Below, piece by piece: positions 9,075 through 19,105 of a DNA stretch of 64,000 nucleotides; the first letter of the stretch is position 1; the number at the start of each line of letters is the position of its first letter. The translations under genes were made by a program, and so were the position numbers. This DNA is from Nematostella vectensis (Eukaryota; Cnidaria; Anthozoa; Actiniaria; Edwardsiidae), in the NCBI RefSeq assembly GCF_932526225.1, contig NC_064048.1, positions 6,492,627 to 6,556,626 on the forward strand, written 5' to 3'. The notes under the pieces are model-generated. The model had not been told where the DNA came from. It did no database searches and saw only the letters and a program-made list of their open reading frames with translations.

Positions 9075-10811
9075 GTGAGTATTATCTGCAGGGATTAATC
9101 ATTCTGGACATGCAATAACCTTTCCGGGTTTGAACGGGTTAAAGCAAAATGGCTGCTAAAACCACAGGCAACCCAGACATGTACCTAGCCGTTTTAAACT
9201 TGGTGGTTTTTAGCGATCTCGTCCCCAGAGCCATTCTTATTTCTGCGCATGCGTCGCCAAATGAAGGGCTCTGGGAAACTCCACATCGCTGCTGCTAAAA
9301 ACCTGCAGCAAGGTGATCACAGCGCATGCTTGGAAAATGGCGGACTCGGCCTCTGTCAGTTTCGCTGAAGCTATTAGCTTTTATATAAAATTTTAAAACA
9401 TTTCACTTTTATCAATATAGCCAAAAGAAAGCATAGATAATCTTTCAAATTCTGAAAAGAGAATTGAATTTGATTGAAATTTGAATTTTCTACAGATCTT
9501 TGATGAAATATTCCTGGCCGCGCGAAAGGATAGTTAATAATTACAAGTTTTGGCTGGAAAATCTAAAACAACGTATTTTACTTAAAACTGTTAAAATTCA
9601 GAGTGCCAATACCACAAAATATTGGCGAAGTGTTTTCTATTGCAATGCTACCCACAATGAAACAAAGAATAATTTATAGCAGAGAATTATATGCGAAAAA
9701 AGAAAATATTGTTTTGTTTTAGGTTTCAAAAACAGCATGCGTTTGTGAGAATGTTGCCATTTTTGATAGCGAATGCAGCTTGCACGCACAATGCAAAAAC
9801 AGCAATTATCTGCAGATTTTTTTTACTGAAGTTAATTAATCATTTGATTACCAGGTTGAGATACAGATTTTAGTTATTTGTGCGAACTGGCGTTTTATAG
9901 GGTCCATACGAACCACATATCAATTTCTTATATTTTCACAGAAAAATCCAAATTACTAACTTTTATAAATCGGGATCTGGTAGCCCCATTCATGATATGT
10001 TTTAGACATTTAGATTTGTTCTTGTTTCTATTATTGTTGCAGAAAATTTTTCGCGGCTAGCTTTGCAACATCTTTTCGGGATCGTGACAACCCTTGATTT
10101 GGTACGTTTTTTATTTACCAATCGGCGTGCTCCGAAAAGTGGAGTTTCCCAGAGCCCTTTATTTGGGGACGCTTTTGCAGAAATAAGAAGGGCTCTAGGG
10201 GCAAGATAGATTTTTTAGCTCATACTGTATGCAGTCATTCTTACCACTGTCACACGATGTGCTTGAGCTTATACCCTTGCCTGGTGCCACTAAACACCAT
10301 ATAACAATGGCCATTTGCAGTTATCCAAGGATCTATATCAGCTAAGGTAATTTTCTGATTTCATGATAGGAGATACTTCATAGATGACAAAAGTTTGAAG
10401 GACCACATCAAGTCAAGAGTTCACAAGAAAAAGTAAGTTTTTGTCTAGAATTGAGGTATTTACTGTTCTCTGAAACATAAATTACCAAATCTCTGATTAA
10501 GAGGTCACTGTTATAAAGAAGATTACAATACAATTTTTTTAAATATTTTGAGGCACAAGTATCCCTAGCCCCTACTGCTGGTAGGGGCTAGGGATACTTC
10601 ATGCACAATTGAGCATGTACAGTAGCCATGTGGAAAACCATTTATTATCCCTTTTAGGCTGAGAATGCTCAAGGAAGTTCCTTACACTATAGAGGAGTCC
10701 GAAGCTGCTGCTGGTATGGGATCATATCCTTTTACCTCAACCAAACCTGAACTAGTGGACCAACACAAAGCTGAAATGGAGATCGATAGTAAACCAGTTA
10801 ACACAGAATGA
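8881..10811 (+). CDS. ZNF593: zinc finger protein 593 homologue (Bud20-type ribosome assembly factor), three exons
   Basis: Joined 8881-9074, 10370-10432, 10658-10811 (411 bp, 136 residues; human ZNF593 is about 134). Junctions are GC|GTGAGT, ATAG|G, AA|GTAAGT, TTAG|G, all in phase. The N-terminus [10 protein letters not shown] is very basic. A family block [11 protein letters not shown] follows, then DLPG. A single U1-like C2H2 finger spans C61-x2-C64-x12-H77-x5-H83 and is split by intron 1. After it comes a basic HKKK and the conserved E-x-A-A-x-G-M-G-S-Y near the end. Family members are nuclear/nucleolar; yeast Bud20 rides on pre-60S ribosomes during export. That role is inferred by homology. 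It is divergently paired with ARHGAP. Intron 1 holds a ~1-kb inverted-repeat element, and intron 2 a perfect hairpin. Confidence 0.95.
9218..10205. mobile_element. non-autonomous DNA transposon, ~988 bp, ~67-bp terminal inverted repeats
   Basis: The left arm 9218-9284 (CTCGTCCCCAGAGCC...GGAAACTCCAC) is mirrored by 10139-10205. The arms agree over nearly their whole length with a handful of mismatches. The interior is AT-rich with no coding capacity. No convincing target-site duplication could be read, so the superfamily is undecided. It lies wholly within ZNF593 intron 1. Confidence 0.75.
10370..10432 (+). CDS. ZNF593: ZNF593 exon 2
   Basis: Acceptor CATGATAG|G, donor AAAAA|GTAAGT. Encodes [20 protein letters not shown], carrying the two zinc-binding histidines (H77, H83). 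Confidence 0.95.
10557..10599. repeat. perfect 19-bp stem, 5-nt loop hairpin
   Basis: AGTATCCCTAGCCCCTAC, loop TGCTG, then the exact reverse complement; one more A/T pair extends the stem. It lies in ZNF593 intron 2. Confidence 0.9.
10658..10811 (+). CDS. ZNF593: ZNF593 exon 3
   Basis: Acceptor CCCTTTTAG|G, stop TGA at 10809-10811. Encodes the conserved C-terminal block [20 protein letters not shown] and an acidic tail. Confidence 0.95.
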
Positions 10812-11327
10812 AAGGGTGTATTGCCAGGAGGAAGAGACATTGAATTAATGCCCTCTACGTCCCCTTTTCTTGTGGATGAAGAATGTTTATTAGCCTCTCA
10901 CTTCAAACAGCATAAACTTTTGGACCAATGATGGCTGTAAGCCTATGTACAACCTCAGAATACATAGCCGGTTAATATGGCCAAGGAAAGTTAATTCGTT
11001 TGGCTTTTCCTTGAGGGCAAAAGTAAAGTAATTAAATTGGAAAGGGAACTTTTATTCTCTTTTTACCTTTGTGCCTCCTCCAAAGTCTGGCCCTTGTGAG
11101 CTTAAAATACTCCATCTTCTAGTAATAGAAAAAAAAGCTTTGATAATTGAGAGTATACAGTAATGTCGAGTTTTCCCAAAGTATAGAAGAGAGAATGGAA
11201 GCTTTTTACACAACAATAGTGCCTTCATTTGAGAAATTGGACTGTAGACTTAGAAGGTTATCCAAAACAGAAGGTTCTTTTCTCTTCTGGAGATGGGATT
11301 ATAGAGTATACAATTTAGTTTATAATT
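10812..11327. other. ZNF593 3' UTR and downstream flank; nothing else recognised
   Basis: I see no open frame of note and no clear AATAAA close to the stop codon. Confidence 0.4.
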
Positions 11328-11880
11328 AGGGCTCCTGGGATTACGCGAAAAAAAAAACCTCGAGATTACGCGCTAAATTACGCGTGATTTTGCAATATAT
11401 ATTTTTTTTAATCAAAATTTTGCGGGATTCTTTACTGAATTACGCGCTAAATTACACGGAATATCAACTGTTACGCCCAAACTACATTTTGTACCGAAGG
11501 AAAGCACGAAATAACTTGAAAAGGTTATTTTTTTTGCGTGAAATTATCTTAGGCAAGTTTTCATTGGCTCCTAGCCACCAGCCAATTAAAAAAGGTATTT
11601 TATTATTAGTCCTAGGCCTTCGCGGTTTAGCAAAGAACGCCTAGTCGTTTTATTTGTTTTCGAAATTCAGTTCGAAATATTGCACTCTTACGAAAAACAA
11701 ATAACACTTTTTTTACGAGAAATAGAGGTAAGAACCTTAAAAGAACACATCAGCTGTGCACTAAAATGTTTTGTCTTTCAAAATTTAGCCAAATTACGCG
11801 GGATTACGCGGAAATTTGTGGATCACGCGGAAAAAGCCAAATTATGCGCTTACCCACAAGCGCGTAATTCCAGAAGCCCT
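11328..11880. mobile_element. ~553-bp inverted-repeat element with reiterated ATTACGCG words
   Basis: The ends are inverted copies: AGGGCTCCTGGGATTACGCG at the left, and CGCGTAATTCCAGAAGCCCT at the right (two mismatches). The interior repeats ATTACGCG or its variants about eight times near both ends. No transposase is visible. Small open frames inside are AT-rich chance frames. Confidence 0.7.
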
Positions 11881-12809
11881 GTATAATAAAGATACCTATG
11901 AATAAGCACCTCCCCTGGATAATCGCCTGGCCTAAATGTGTTGCATTTATATGAAAAGGGGAACTGGACGTTGGAAGTAAAGCAACGAAAACAGAGAGTT
12001 AAAATGGAAACTCTTTTAACGTTGTAATGGAGATTTGCTCCTTCGCCCTAACAGGCGCCTGGCCTTGGACACAAATCCAGACTTAAAGGAAGGTTTTATT
12101 AAATTAGAATATTGCAAAAGAAACAAAACGAAACACATACGCAACAAAATGCTTATCTTTTTTACTGAAGTCTCTTTTTCACTTTGATTTCCTTATAGGT
12201 GGACTCAAAAGTTACGAATAAAAGTAATGCATTAATTTATGTGGCCTTTTTTCATTTGTTTATTTTTTGTATAGTCCCTTCCCTATTGCGTATTGCTAAC
12301 ACTAGAATAAAAATTGAAACGATATTTTTACAATAAGTAGATTCGTTACTTTCAGAACCAAGTAAAACCATGCAAATATCATTAGAATTACTTATCCGTT
12401 CTTGTTTTGTTTGCATAACTGTCGGGATTATCTTAAACCTTTCTGAAAATTAGGAGAATGAAATTAGCTAAATTACTTATTCTCGATACACACTTTATTT
12501 GCGGATTAGAAATTAGCGTTTGAAAGGAGTTATTTGTTTAGCCTGCCGAATTGTAATATTGCGTCCACGTCACCTACTTAGCTCCCACTAGCCGTTAATA
12601 ATAGATGAAGTGCTGTGTTTCGAGTTAAAAAGAAAGTTTACTTAAGTGCTTCACTAACAACAAAACGACTTCAGTCGGTCGATTTCGGTTGTCAAGTCAA
12701 ATTGGCGGTGTTGCCATTCACTGTCACAATTAAGGGAAGTGATTGACTGCGGGCAAAAGATGAATATTCTTTCAAAAAGATTAACAGTATACAAGTAAAA
12801 ACAATTGAG
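11881..12809. other. intergenic; probable promoter and 5' UTR of the next gene at its right end
   Basis: AT-rich, no exon-like stretch seen on either strand. Confidence 0.4.
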
Positions 12810-13709
12810 ATGAAAGAACAAGATATTTTTCAGTGGTTGGCAAAGCCCGACGAGTTTAGAAGATCAAAAGTGAAAAAGCAACGGGAAGATTTTAAAAAAC
12901 TTTTAGATCTTCACAAGCGATTTGAGGATCATGCAACTAGAATTATTCGACATGGTGTTGTGGAAATCAGAGAAACGGAAAGCGGGGCACCAGCGTCTCA
13001 AGTCCCGGCTTCAACAATTGATCTTCTTCCAAGGAAGAAATTCCTTAACGATCGAGAATACATGAAGGAGTTATTTTACAGAAATGACGTTGTTGTGACA
13101 GGGCCAGAGAGTGTCAATACTAACCCAAGAAAAGCAAACTTTCTAAGGCTACCAGTCTTAGACGGAATCTCATCTGAAAACAAAGCTATTTTCTATACAG
13201 CGTTACCGCGAATTCCCTCGCTGAAAGTGTCCACAGTAAACGCTAGAAAGCCAAAGGATGTTTTAAATCGTAGAAAGAAAGTACAAAAGGACACGCATTG
13301 GGAGGAAAAATCGAAAAAGCTTATTCGCGATACTAAAAAGTGTTTGAAAGTGATGCCATTACTTAGCAACGGCGAGCACCCCAACAGCATTTTTACATCT
13401 GTTGATGGCGGGAATCACATAATCGGGTTCCCGGTGCTACCTGGGATTGCGCCTGAATCGAGTCAAAGCGACATCAGAGGAGTCACTGACATTCAAGTGT
13501 GGGTTATCCCCTACGGCGGTCACGTGACATTGCAGGAGATAGGACTGAAGGGCAAAGCAGTGAAAGCCAAGGATAAAGCTGGTTCTCGAGATAAGCGCAA
13601 GCGTAAGACTGATGTAGCACCGAAATACAAGAAAAACGTGCATTTTAGTGAGTTCTTACATGAAGTACATCTGTATTCACCGGCCCCAACTAGGAGCCGT
13701 CGTAAATAG
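12810..13709 (+). CDS. uncharacterised intronless basic protein, 299 aa (orphan A)
   Basis: A single uninterrupted frame from ATG to TAA, with AATAAA at 13806-13811. I do not recognise the family. The protein is Lys/Arg-rich: a charged, probably helical N-terminus (about 10-50), clusters such as RRKKVQK (154-160) and a nuclear-type DKRKRK (261-266). An internal near-repeat is visible: LRLPVLDGISSE (112-123) and IIGFPVLPGIAPE (204-216). Near the C-terminus KKNVHFSEFLHEVHLYSPAP (274-293) contains K-N-V-H-F, which fits the (R/K)-x(0,1)-(V/I)-x-F docking motif for protein phosphatase 1. The motif SDIRG-x5-VWV (220-232) and the E-V-H-L-Y-S-P-x-P block recur in orphan C. No membrane segment or signal peptide. 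Length, base composition and the poly(A) signal make it a credible gene; the function is unknown. Confidence 0.75.
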   Translation: MKEQDIFQWLAKPDEFRRSKVKKQREDFKKLLDLHKRFEDHATRIIRHGVVEIRETESGAPASQVPASTIDLLPRKKFLNDREYMKELFYRNDVVVTGPESVNTNPRKANFLRLPVLDGISSENKAIFYTALPRIPSLKVSTVNARKPKDVLNRRKKVQKDTHWEEKSKKLIRDTKKCLKVMPLLSNGEHPNSIFTSVDGGNHIIGFPVLPGIAPESSQSDIRGVTDIQVWVIPYGGHVTLQEIGLKGKAVKAKDKAGSRDKRKRKTDVAPKYKKNVHFSEFLHEVHLYSPAPTRSRRK

Positions 13710-13774
13710 AGTTCCTTTGATACAGTTCAGTTTATTATTTTTATGTTAGTGTATTTTACTTACATAAACTCTTT

Positions 13775-13815
13775 CTAAAAGAATGTCCAGCCTAATATTT
13801 CACCAAATAAAACGT
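13775..13815 (+). repeat. short fragment of the repeat shared by 27.2 and 33.5 kb
   Basis: AAGAATGTCCAGCCTAATAT and TTTCACCAAAT match the segments beginning at about 27155 and 33490. It overlaps the poly(A) signal region of orphan A, so that gene's 3' end may have been supplied by a repeat. Confidence 0.45.
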
Positions 13816-14123
13816 AAATACTCAATTCAACCTTACTTTGAGCGTTCATTTTTATTCGTGGCACTGACTGTTATTTTTTTACCTATTGGCATATTAAGGA
13901 TGTTGGCTTCTTTCGGTTCCTTTTGAAAAGTTTAAAGATGATGGATCGACAGATGGAATCTTGTGTCACTTCCGTTAACGGCACCAGTTGTCATTTACAA
14001 CACAGGGCTACCGCATCTAATGAGGAATTTCTCATGGCTCTTTGCGCGGATTCAGAATTTTTTCCATAATACTTAGCGAGTTTTGAACTGCGATGCGCAA
14101 TAGGGCTACATATAGGGCATATC

Positions 14124-15211
14124 GTCGTTTGACAAATTGTTGTCGTCAACCGGCTTTGTGACTACGCGACAAGCCCGCATGTAAGCAAGGGTAAAGACCA
14201 CCAAAGCGCCTAGCTGCACATATTAGCCACTGCTACCGCGTCTAATTCTAAGGTTATGCAGTGGCTTATATATACAGCTAGTCGCTTCAGTGGTTTTTAC
14301 CCATGCTTATGTGACCGGGTGGTATTTTTGGTTATTTTAGATTTTGCAAATATTTTAAGTAAGCGATTTTTGGATTGCAATTATAATTGTTTTACGTATT
14401 TTACGGATTGTTTCTCAAACGTGATTCTAATTCGATCCGTACACGTTTAGGAATTTACTTTCAACATGTTTCAAATTACTTTAGATTAGTATCAATAGTT
14501 TGATAGTGATAATTGACTTAAGTTTAGCGTCCTTTTACCATTTCCCAGGAAGATTAGTTTCTAAATTTGACAGGACAATGGACGCTGAGTAATTTGAACA
14601 GTAGTAAATGTTAGCGTCCCTAGAAAAATGCGCGTCCCCAAGCGAGTTTAAAAGCAGCTGTTTTTACAGTATTAGTTAGTTTTTTTAGTTTAGTACCGTT
14701 GAGCAAAGGAGACGCATTGCTTGCGCGGCATGATGCGGGAGCGAGATATGCAGTTGCTCAGGGAAGACAGTCAGCAGAGATAAGCTACAAGCTTAGAGCG
14801 CTGTCCGTACGGGCCTGTCATGCCAGTTGTGTTCAGTTTGATTTACCGGTTGTAAGTACTTTGTTTTTAAAACTAGCCTATGGTTTAGGTTACCTATTCT
14901 CGGGATTTCACTATGTTTGTTATCACTTAAAATGTATTATTTAATTTGTTAATAAATCCTTATAAGTCCATGCCTTGCATCATGTATTCGTTCTCACGTT
15001 GCCTTTCGCTCGATCGTTTTCGTTTCATTCCATTTATTTTTGCCTACTTTTTGGCTGGTGTCAGAACCTGGTAGTTTTGCTTTCAGTATTGCATTTGTTT
15101 CTACATTTTTCGTAACCGCACGGTAAATGTCAAGTTCCGACGGTTACACTTACATGCGGGCTTGTCGCGTAGTCGCAAAGCCGGTTGACGATGTAACCTT
15201 TGTCAAACGAC
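14124..15211. repeat. ~62-bp inverted repeat pair, ~960-bp spacer
   Basis: The arm 14124-14185 (GTCGTTTGACAAA...CAAGCCCGCATGTAAG) is inverted at 15149-15211 with a few differences. The spacer has no coding frame. Around 14590-15075 it contains AATAAA and a TGGTGTCAGAACC word like sequence next to LTRs, so a decayed retroelement is possible. Either this is a non-autonomous DNA element or an inverted duplication. The right arm ends 61 bp beyond the stop of orphan B. Confidence 0.55.
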
Positions 15212-15271
15212 TGTAGGCAGCATAGCAAGTGTTCGCATGTACATTTCACATATCGTCTTTCCTCTACTGCC

Positions 15272-16255
15272 CTACGCTGCCGTTTGTAAACTAAACTGCA
15301 TGAAATACCCTTCGGGCATTTTGATGTCAATTTGCCGTACAGGTGTGGGGGGTGCCGTTGGGGGAGGAAGGAAGCACTCTCTTTGACCTTTTCCCCTCCC
15401 CCCTGAGTCGGGACCTTTAGGTGCGAGCTTTAAGGTTTGTAATCTGATGGCAACGTCCAGCGATCTGTTTGAGTCGCGATGGTGTTTCTGAGCTTCCTTT
15501 GCTCGCACGCCCCATCCGCCGTACATAGTTTCCGGCACGCGAAGTCCTCTCTCCCGAGTCCCAGATTCCTCTTTTTCCTTGGATGATCTTTTTTTGTTCT
15601 TTTCAGACTGCGGTCGTGCGGAGACTGTTACTTGGTTTATTTTCATGTTGGTGTAATACCTGACCTCCTTATTGTTATGGACGCGTGCCAGCTCATGTGC
15701 CAAGCACGCGGGACAACTTAAATCCTTCGAGTCCAGCATTTCATTTGATGCCGGTGCAGATTTTGCGGTTCTACCTTGTGACTCGTTTCTATCTTTAAGT
15801 TTTTCCTTGATTTGGATAACTTTTTTTGTAGAAATTGGCGAAAACGCAGGCCTATCACGACGCTGCTGACTCGTAAACTGCCTTGAATGGGTCTTTATAT
15901 TAGAAGGCCTAAATGCTAACCGAAGTCTAGTGTTACTTCTAACCTTTAAGTTAGACTTCTTGTGTTTTGGTTGTAGCGATAAATTCTCATTCCCTTTACA
16001 ATCCAGAACATTTCCATCCTCCTCCTCTGATTCTAATGTAGAAATCGGCGCTAAATTTGTCGTCTGAAGCGGCTTCAAGCTCGAACCTCTTGTTTGCCTC
16101 GATGTGGTTAGTGAAGTATGGAGGTATTTAAGCCTTCTTAAAGCTTGCTCCGTTGCTCGGTCCTTTGTGTTCTTACCGAAAGCAATTCTGTTATTCATAT
16201 CTTTACTTGTTTCGTCGTTTATATCCAAAGCGTTGAACTCCCAGATCTTCGCCAT
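15272..16255 (-). CDS. uncharacterised intronless basic protein, 327 aa (orphan B)
   Basis: An uninterrupted minus-strand frame. The ATG at 16255 sits in an excellent context (GCGACCATGGCG). I do not recognise it. The sequence is rich in Lys, Arg, Ser and Thr, with long stretches likely disordered. Visible landmarks: an acidic SEEEDGN patch (76-82), a single CPACLAHE (181-188) that looks like half a zinc site but has no partner pair, a charged KNKKRSSKEKEE run (219-230), a proline-rich LPPPTAPPTPV (296-306) and a C-terminal tail EGYFMQFSLQTAA. No transmembrane segment. It shares no motif with orphans A or C that I could see. Being long and intronless in AT-rich DNA, with a strong start context, makes it probable. 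Confidence 0.7.
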   Translation of the reverse strand: MAKIWEFNALDINDETSKDMNNRIAFGKNTKDRATEQALRRLKYLHTSLTTSRQTRGSSLKPLQTTNLAPISTLESEEEDGNVLDCKGNENLSLQPKHKKSNLKVRSNTRLRLAFRPSNIKTHSRQFTSQQRRDRPAFSPISTKKVIQIKEKLKDRNESQGRTAKSAPASNEMLDSKDLSCPACLAHELARVHNNKEVRYYTNMKINQVTVSARPQSEKNKKRSSKEKEESGTRERGLRVPETMYGGWGVRAKEAQKHHRDSNRSLDVAIRLQTLKLAPKGPDSGGRGKGQRECFLPPPTAPPTPVRQIDIKMPEGYFMQFSLQTAA

Positions 16256-18009
16256 GGTCGCCCGAACGCGCTCATATTAATGTTGACTTGCTAAGTTTAC
16301 TCTAAGTACTCGTCGCGAAGCAAAGGAATTAAAACAACAATAGCTGCCTTCCTTGAGTTTGATACGCGAGACAAAGCACCAAAGCCACCCCAAAGGTCAA
16401 CAACTTAAAAAAACTCAAGTGTTGTTTTTGACATGTTGAATATTATCTCATTTAATAAGCTGCTGTTACAAGAAACCTTATGCCTTTTTTAACCTTTAAA
16501 ATATATCTTAAACTTTAGTGAACTTTTGTCTGTAGAGCATTACAATACCAGCAACGCGAGGCCATGGGTGGTCCATATTGTGATGTTGTCTTTCTAGTTA
16601 ATTATCCTTGAGACTTCTGTTTACGATTTTATTAATAAAACGCAGTAACAAATATCTTGAATCCCTAGGGATATTTACTAAACACTAATCAATTATAGTA
16701 ACCCAAGTTTGCACGAACAAATTATATTTACACTATTTGTAAAGTTTAATGTTTGATAGGGGTTAGATGTAGAGTTTATAGCCCATGTTTGTATGACAAT
16801 TTGATTTGTAAACAAGCTAAACGTTTATGTGCTGACTAATTGATATTTACACAGACCTGTCATGCTGGCTTTATTTCTTTTGCTTTGTAGGTATTTTATC
16901 TCTTATTTTCATTGCGATAATCAACTAAACGATACAAAATATACACGAAGCGAGATGTTCTTTGAACTGTTGTTGTTGTTGTTTGACGTTTTAAACTTTG
17001 CAAAACACCAAGATTTTTGAAGCAGCAGGTTTCCTGTGTTCAAATTCTTAATACTTCTAAGCTCCCGAAATGATAACCAAATATGGTAGATGACTTGCAA
17101 GATAAAGAAAAAGAAGCTGAGCGCGTCAATTCCAATACCCAAAACTTTTACCAGTAAAAGAAGCCAGAGACTACGTGTTATTACTTATCTTTAGTTGCGC
17201 ACCTCAAGTCACGTTTACGCTTTGAAGATGGAAGTAAACTTGAAAAAAAAGGCGAAACCGTATCTAGCAAGAGAATCCTGGAGGCTGATTTTTTCTCCAA
17301 TTGTAAAAGAAAAATAAAACGCCTGATACTCAGTCTATAAGATATGCTTCGCATTTTGCTGATTTTATTTTGAACCTAAACCCATACAATAACTTTACAC
17401 AAATATTTGAAAAGATATACAACCCCCCCCCTGACTCCCGTATTTTTCGTCCTCCCCATATTTTTGGAATATTCCCTTTTATCACGAAATTACCAAAATA
17501 TAAATAACGTTTCGTTAAAATTTTTAAAATGCTTCGGAGTTCACACGCACATAATACGATAAAATGCTCGAAGGCTTCAGAGCATTTTACTAGGCAATTG
17601 CAATTGTATTCTAAGCATAATTTCTTTTTTCATTTTGTAAAATATGTTATTGAAAAAAATATGTTATTGAAAAAATGGACATCAGTTCTAATAAGTTGTC
17701 CTCAGCATGGAGTCCCCCCTCTCCCCCACGCGCACACACCTAAAATACAAATGTCCTCTCTCAACAATAACCTGCCAATATAGGTAACACAGGTGTAGAA
17801 ATAACCTTTGATGTTATTACCTAAACAAATACTGTTAATCCTAATTGTGAACGTTTGCTAAGCTCCTAATTGTCTAGAGACCCTGATAAGAACTCATATA
17901 TTGTCTTCCTACCTGGGCTATATGCTTTATTAAAGGTAAACAAACAAAATCCGTACATTCTAACAACTCTTGAATTTGAAACCCATATTTCTTGATATTT
18001 TTTCACACC
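16256..18009. other. intergenic, nothing recognised
   Basis: The promoter of orphan B must lie at the left end. The rest is AT-rich with a short C-run near 17420 and no supportable exon. Confidence 0.4.
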
Positions 18010-18263
18010 TTAAAGCCGCATTATCACCAGTTCACTTCCGGAGGTCCGACGGAAACCTCAACCGTTAAAAGACAAAAGAATCTATAAAAATCCAAGATGT
18101 TAAACAGGCCATCCGCTCTAAATTATCATTCAGATCTTCAAAGAAACTTCCAATAAACACACTGCTTTCAATATTTTGAAATATTTTTCGCGTTTTCCGT
18201 TAAAAATCATCGGATATTGTTACGTGGTCGACCGGAAGTAAACTGGTGACAATGCGGCTTTAA
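18010..18263. mobile_element. 254-bp MITE, TTAA-flanked (copy 1)
   Basis: TTAA at both ends. The terminal inverted repeats of about 32 bp begin AAGCCGCATTRTCACCAGTT and run into CACTTCCGG/TACTTCCGG. A second copy, nearly identical internally, is at 43796-44051. TTAA target duplication is typical of piggyBac and Kolobok-type elements; which one cannot be decided here. Confidence 0.9.
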
Positions 18264-19105
18264 GGTGGCATGTGAAGGTTCTGCGCAATCAGAATCTTGG
18301 GAATTGTAGGTAATTCAAATAATTAAGTCTCCGTGTTTAATGATTGTATTGCGTGTGTAAACTTCACTTATCAGTGTTTATGTGGAATCTACGTTTGTGT
18401 TCGGAACAGTTGGGTGCACTTCTTATCTGTGGGTGCGAAGAAAATATTCTCTAAAGTACTTCTCAAGTAGAAAGGCTGCAGGAAACACTCTAGTAACACT
18501 TATTATGAACAGTGTGAAAATGGACTAGTAACCGTAGACAGATGTACGGGTATGCCAACTTAACGCGTTCAAAGGAAGCCCGCACTCCGGGAACATTATG
18601 CAATGACTTGCTAAATTATATCATTATTATCAAAGACGAAATACGCTCAACTAATTTCATGGAGGAGTTACACTTGCTGACATTCTTAAAACCATCAGTG
18701 CACACATGGATGAAGGGTTGAATATTCACAAATATCTGAGACTCTGTATTGCTTGAGTGTACTGGAAAAAGAAGGCATTGGAACGAATCAAACGCTATAC
18801 AAATATTTTAACAATTATATATACAATTATCGGAAAAGACTGAGAGTGTACCTCTGATAACGTGCAGACAACCATCTGTACACAATTTGGATAAGGGCTA
18901 AATAACCAGAAATATCGGAAGAGTCTGGATTACTCGAGTGTACTAGAAATAGTTAGGAATTGCTGTGTTGTCGCCTTTTTGATAGGGTTTAAAGCATGGG
19001 TAATTTCTGCGATTAGGACGTTTCAATTTGGTGAAGATACGTTGTCGTATATTGACTAGTATTCACGTATTTGTCTGTGAGATCCATAAAGTGTTGGTTA
19101 TTCAC
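18264..19105. other. intergenic, upstream of orphan C
   Basis: Unique AT-rich sequence with no exon supported. The 300 bp next to 19106 should include the promoter and 5' UTR of orphan C. Confidence 0.35.

Noticed and set aside
13193-13643. Minus-strand frames of 65-68 residues
   Set aside because: Antisense shadows of orphan A.
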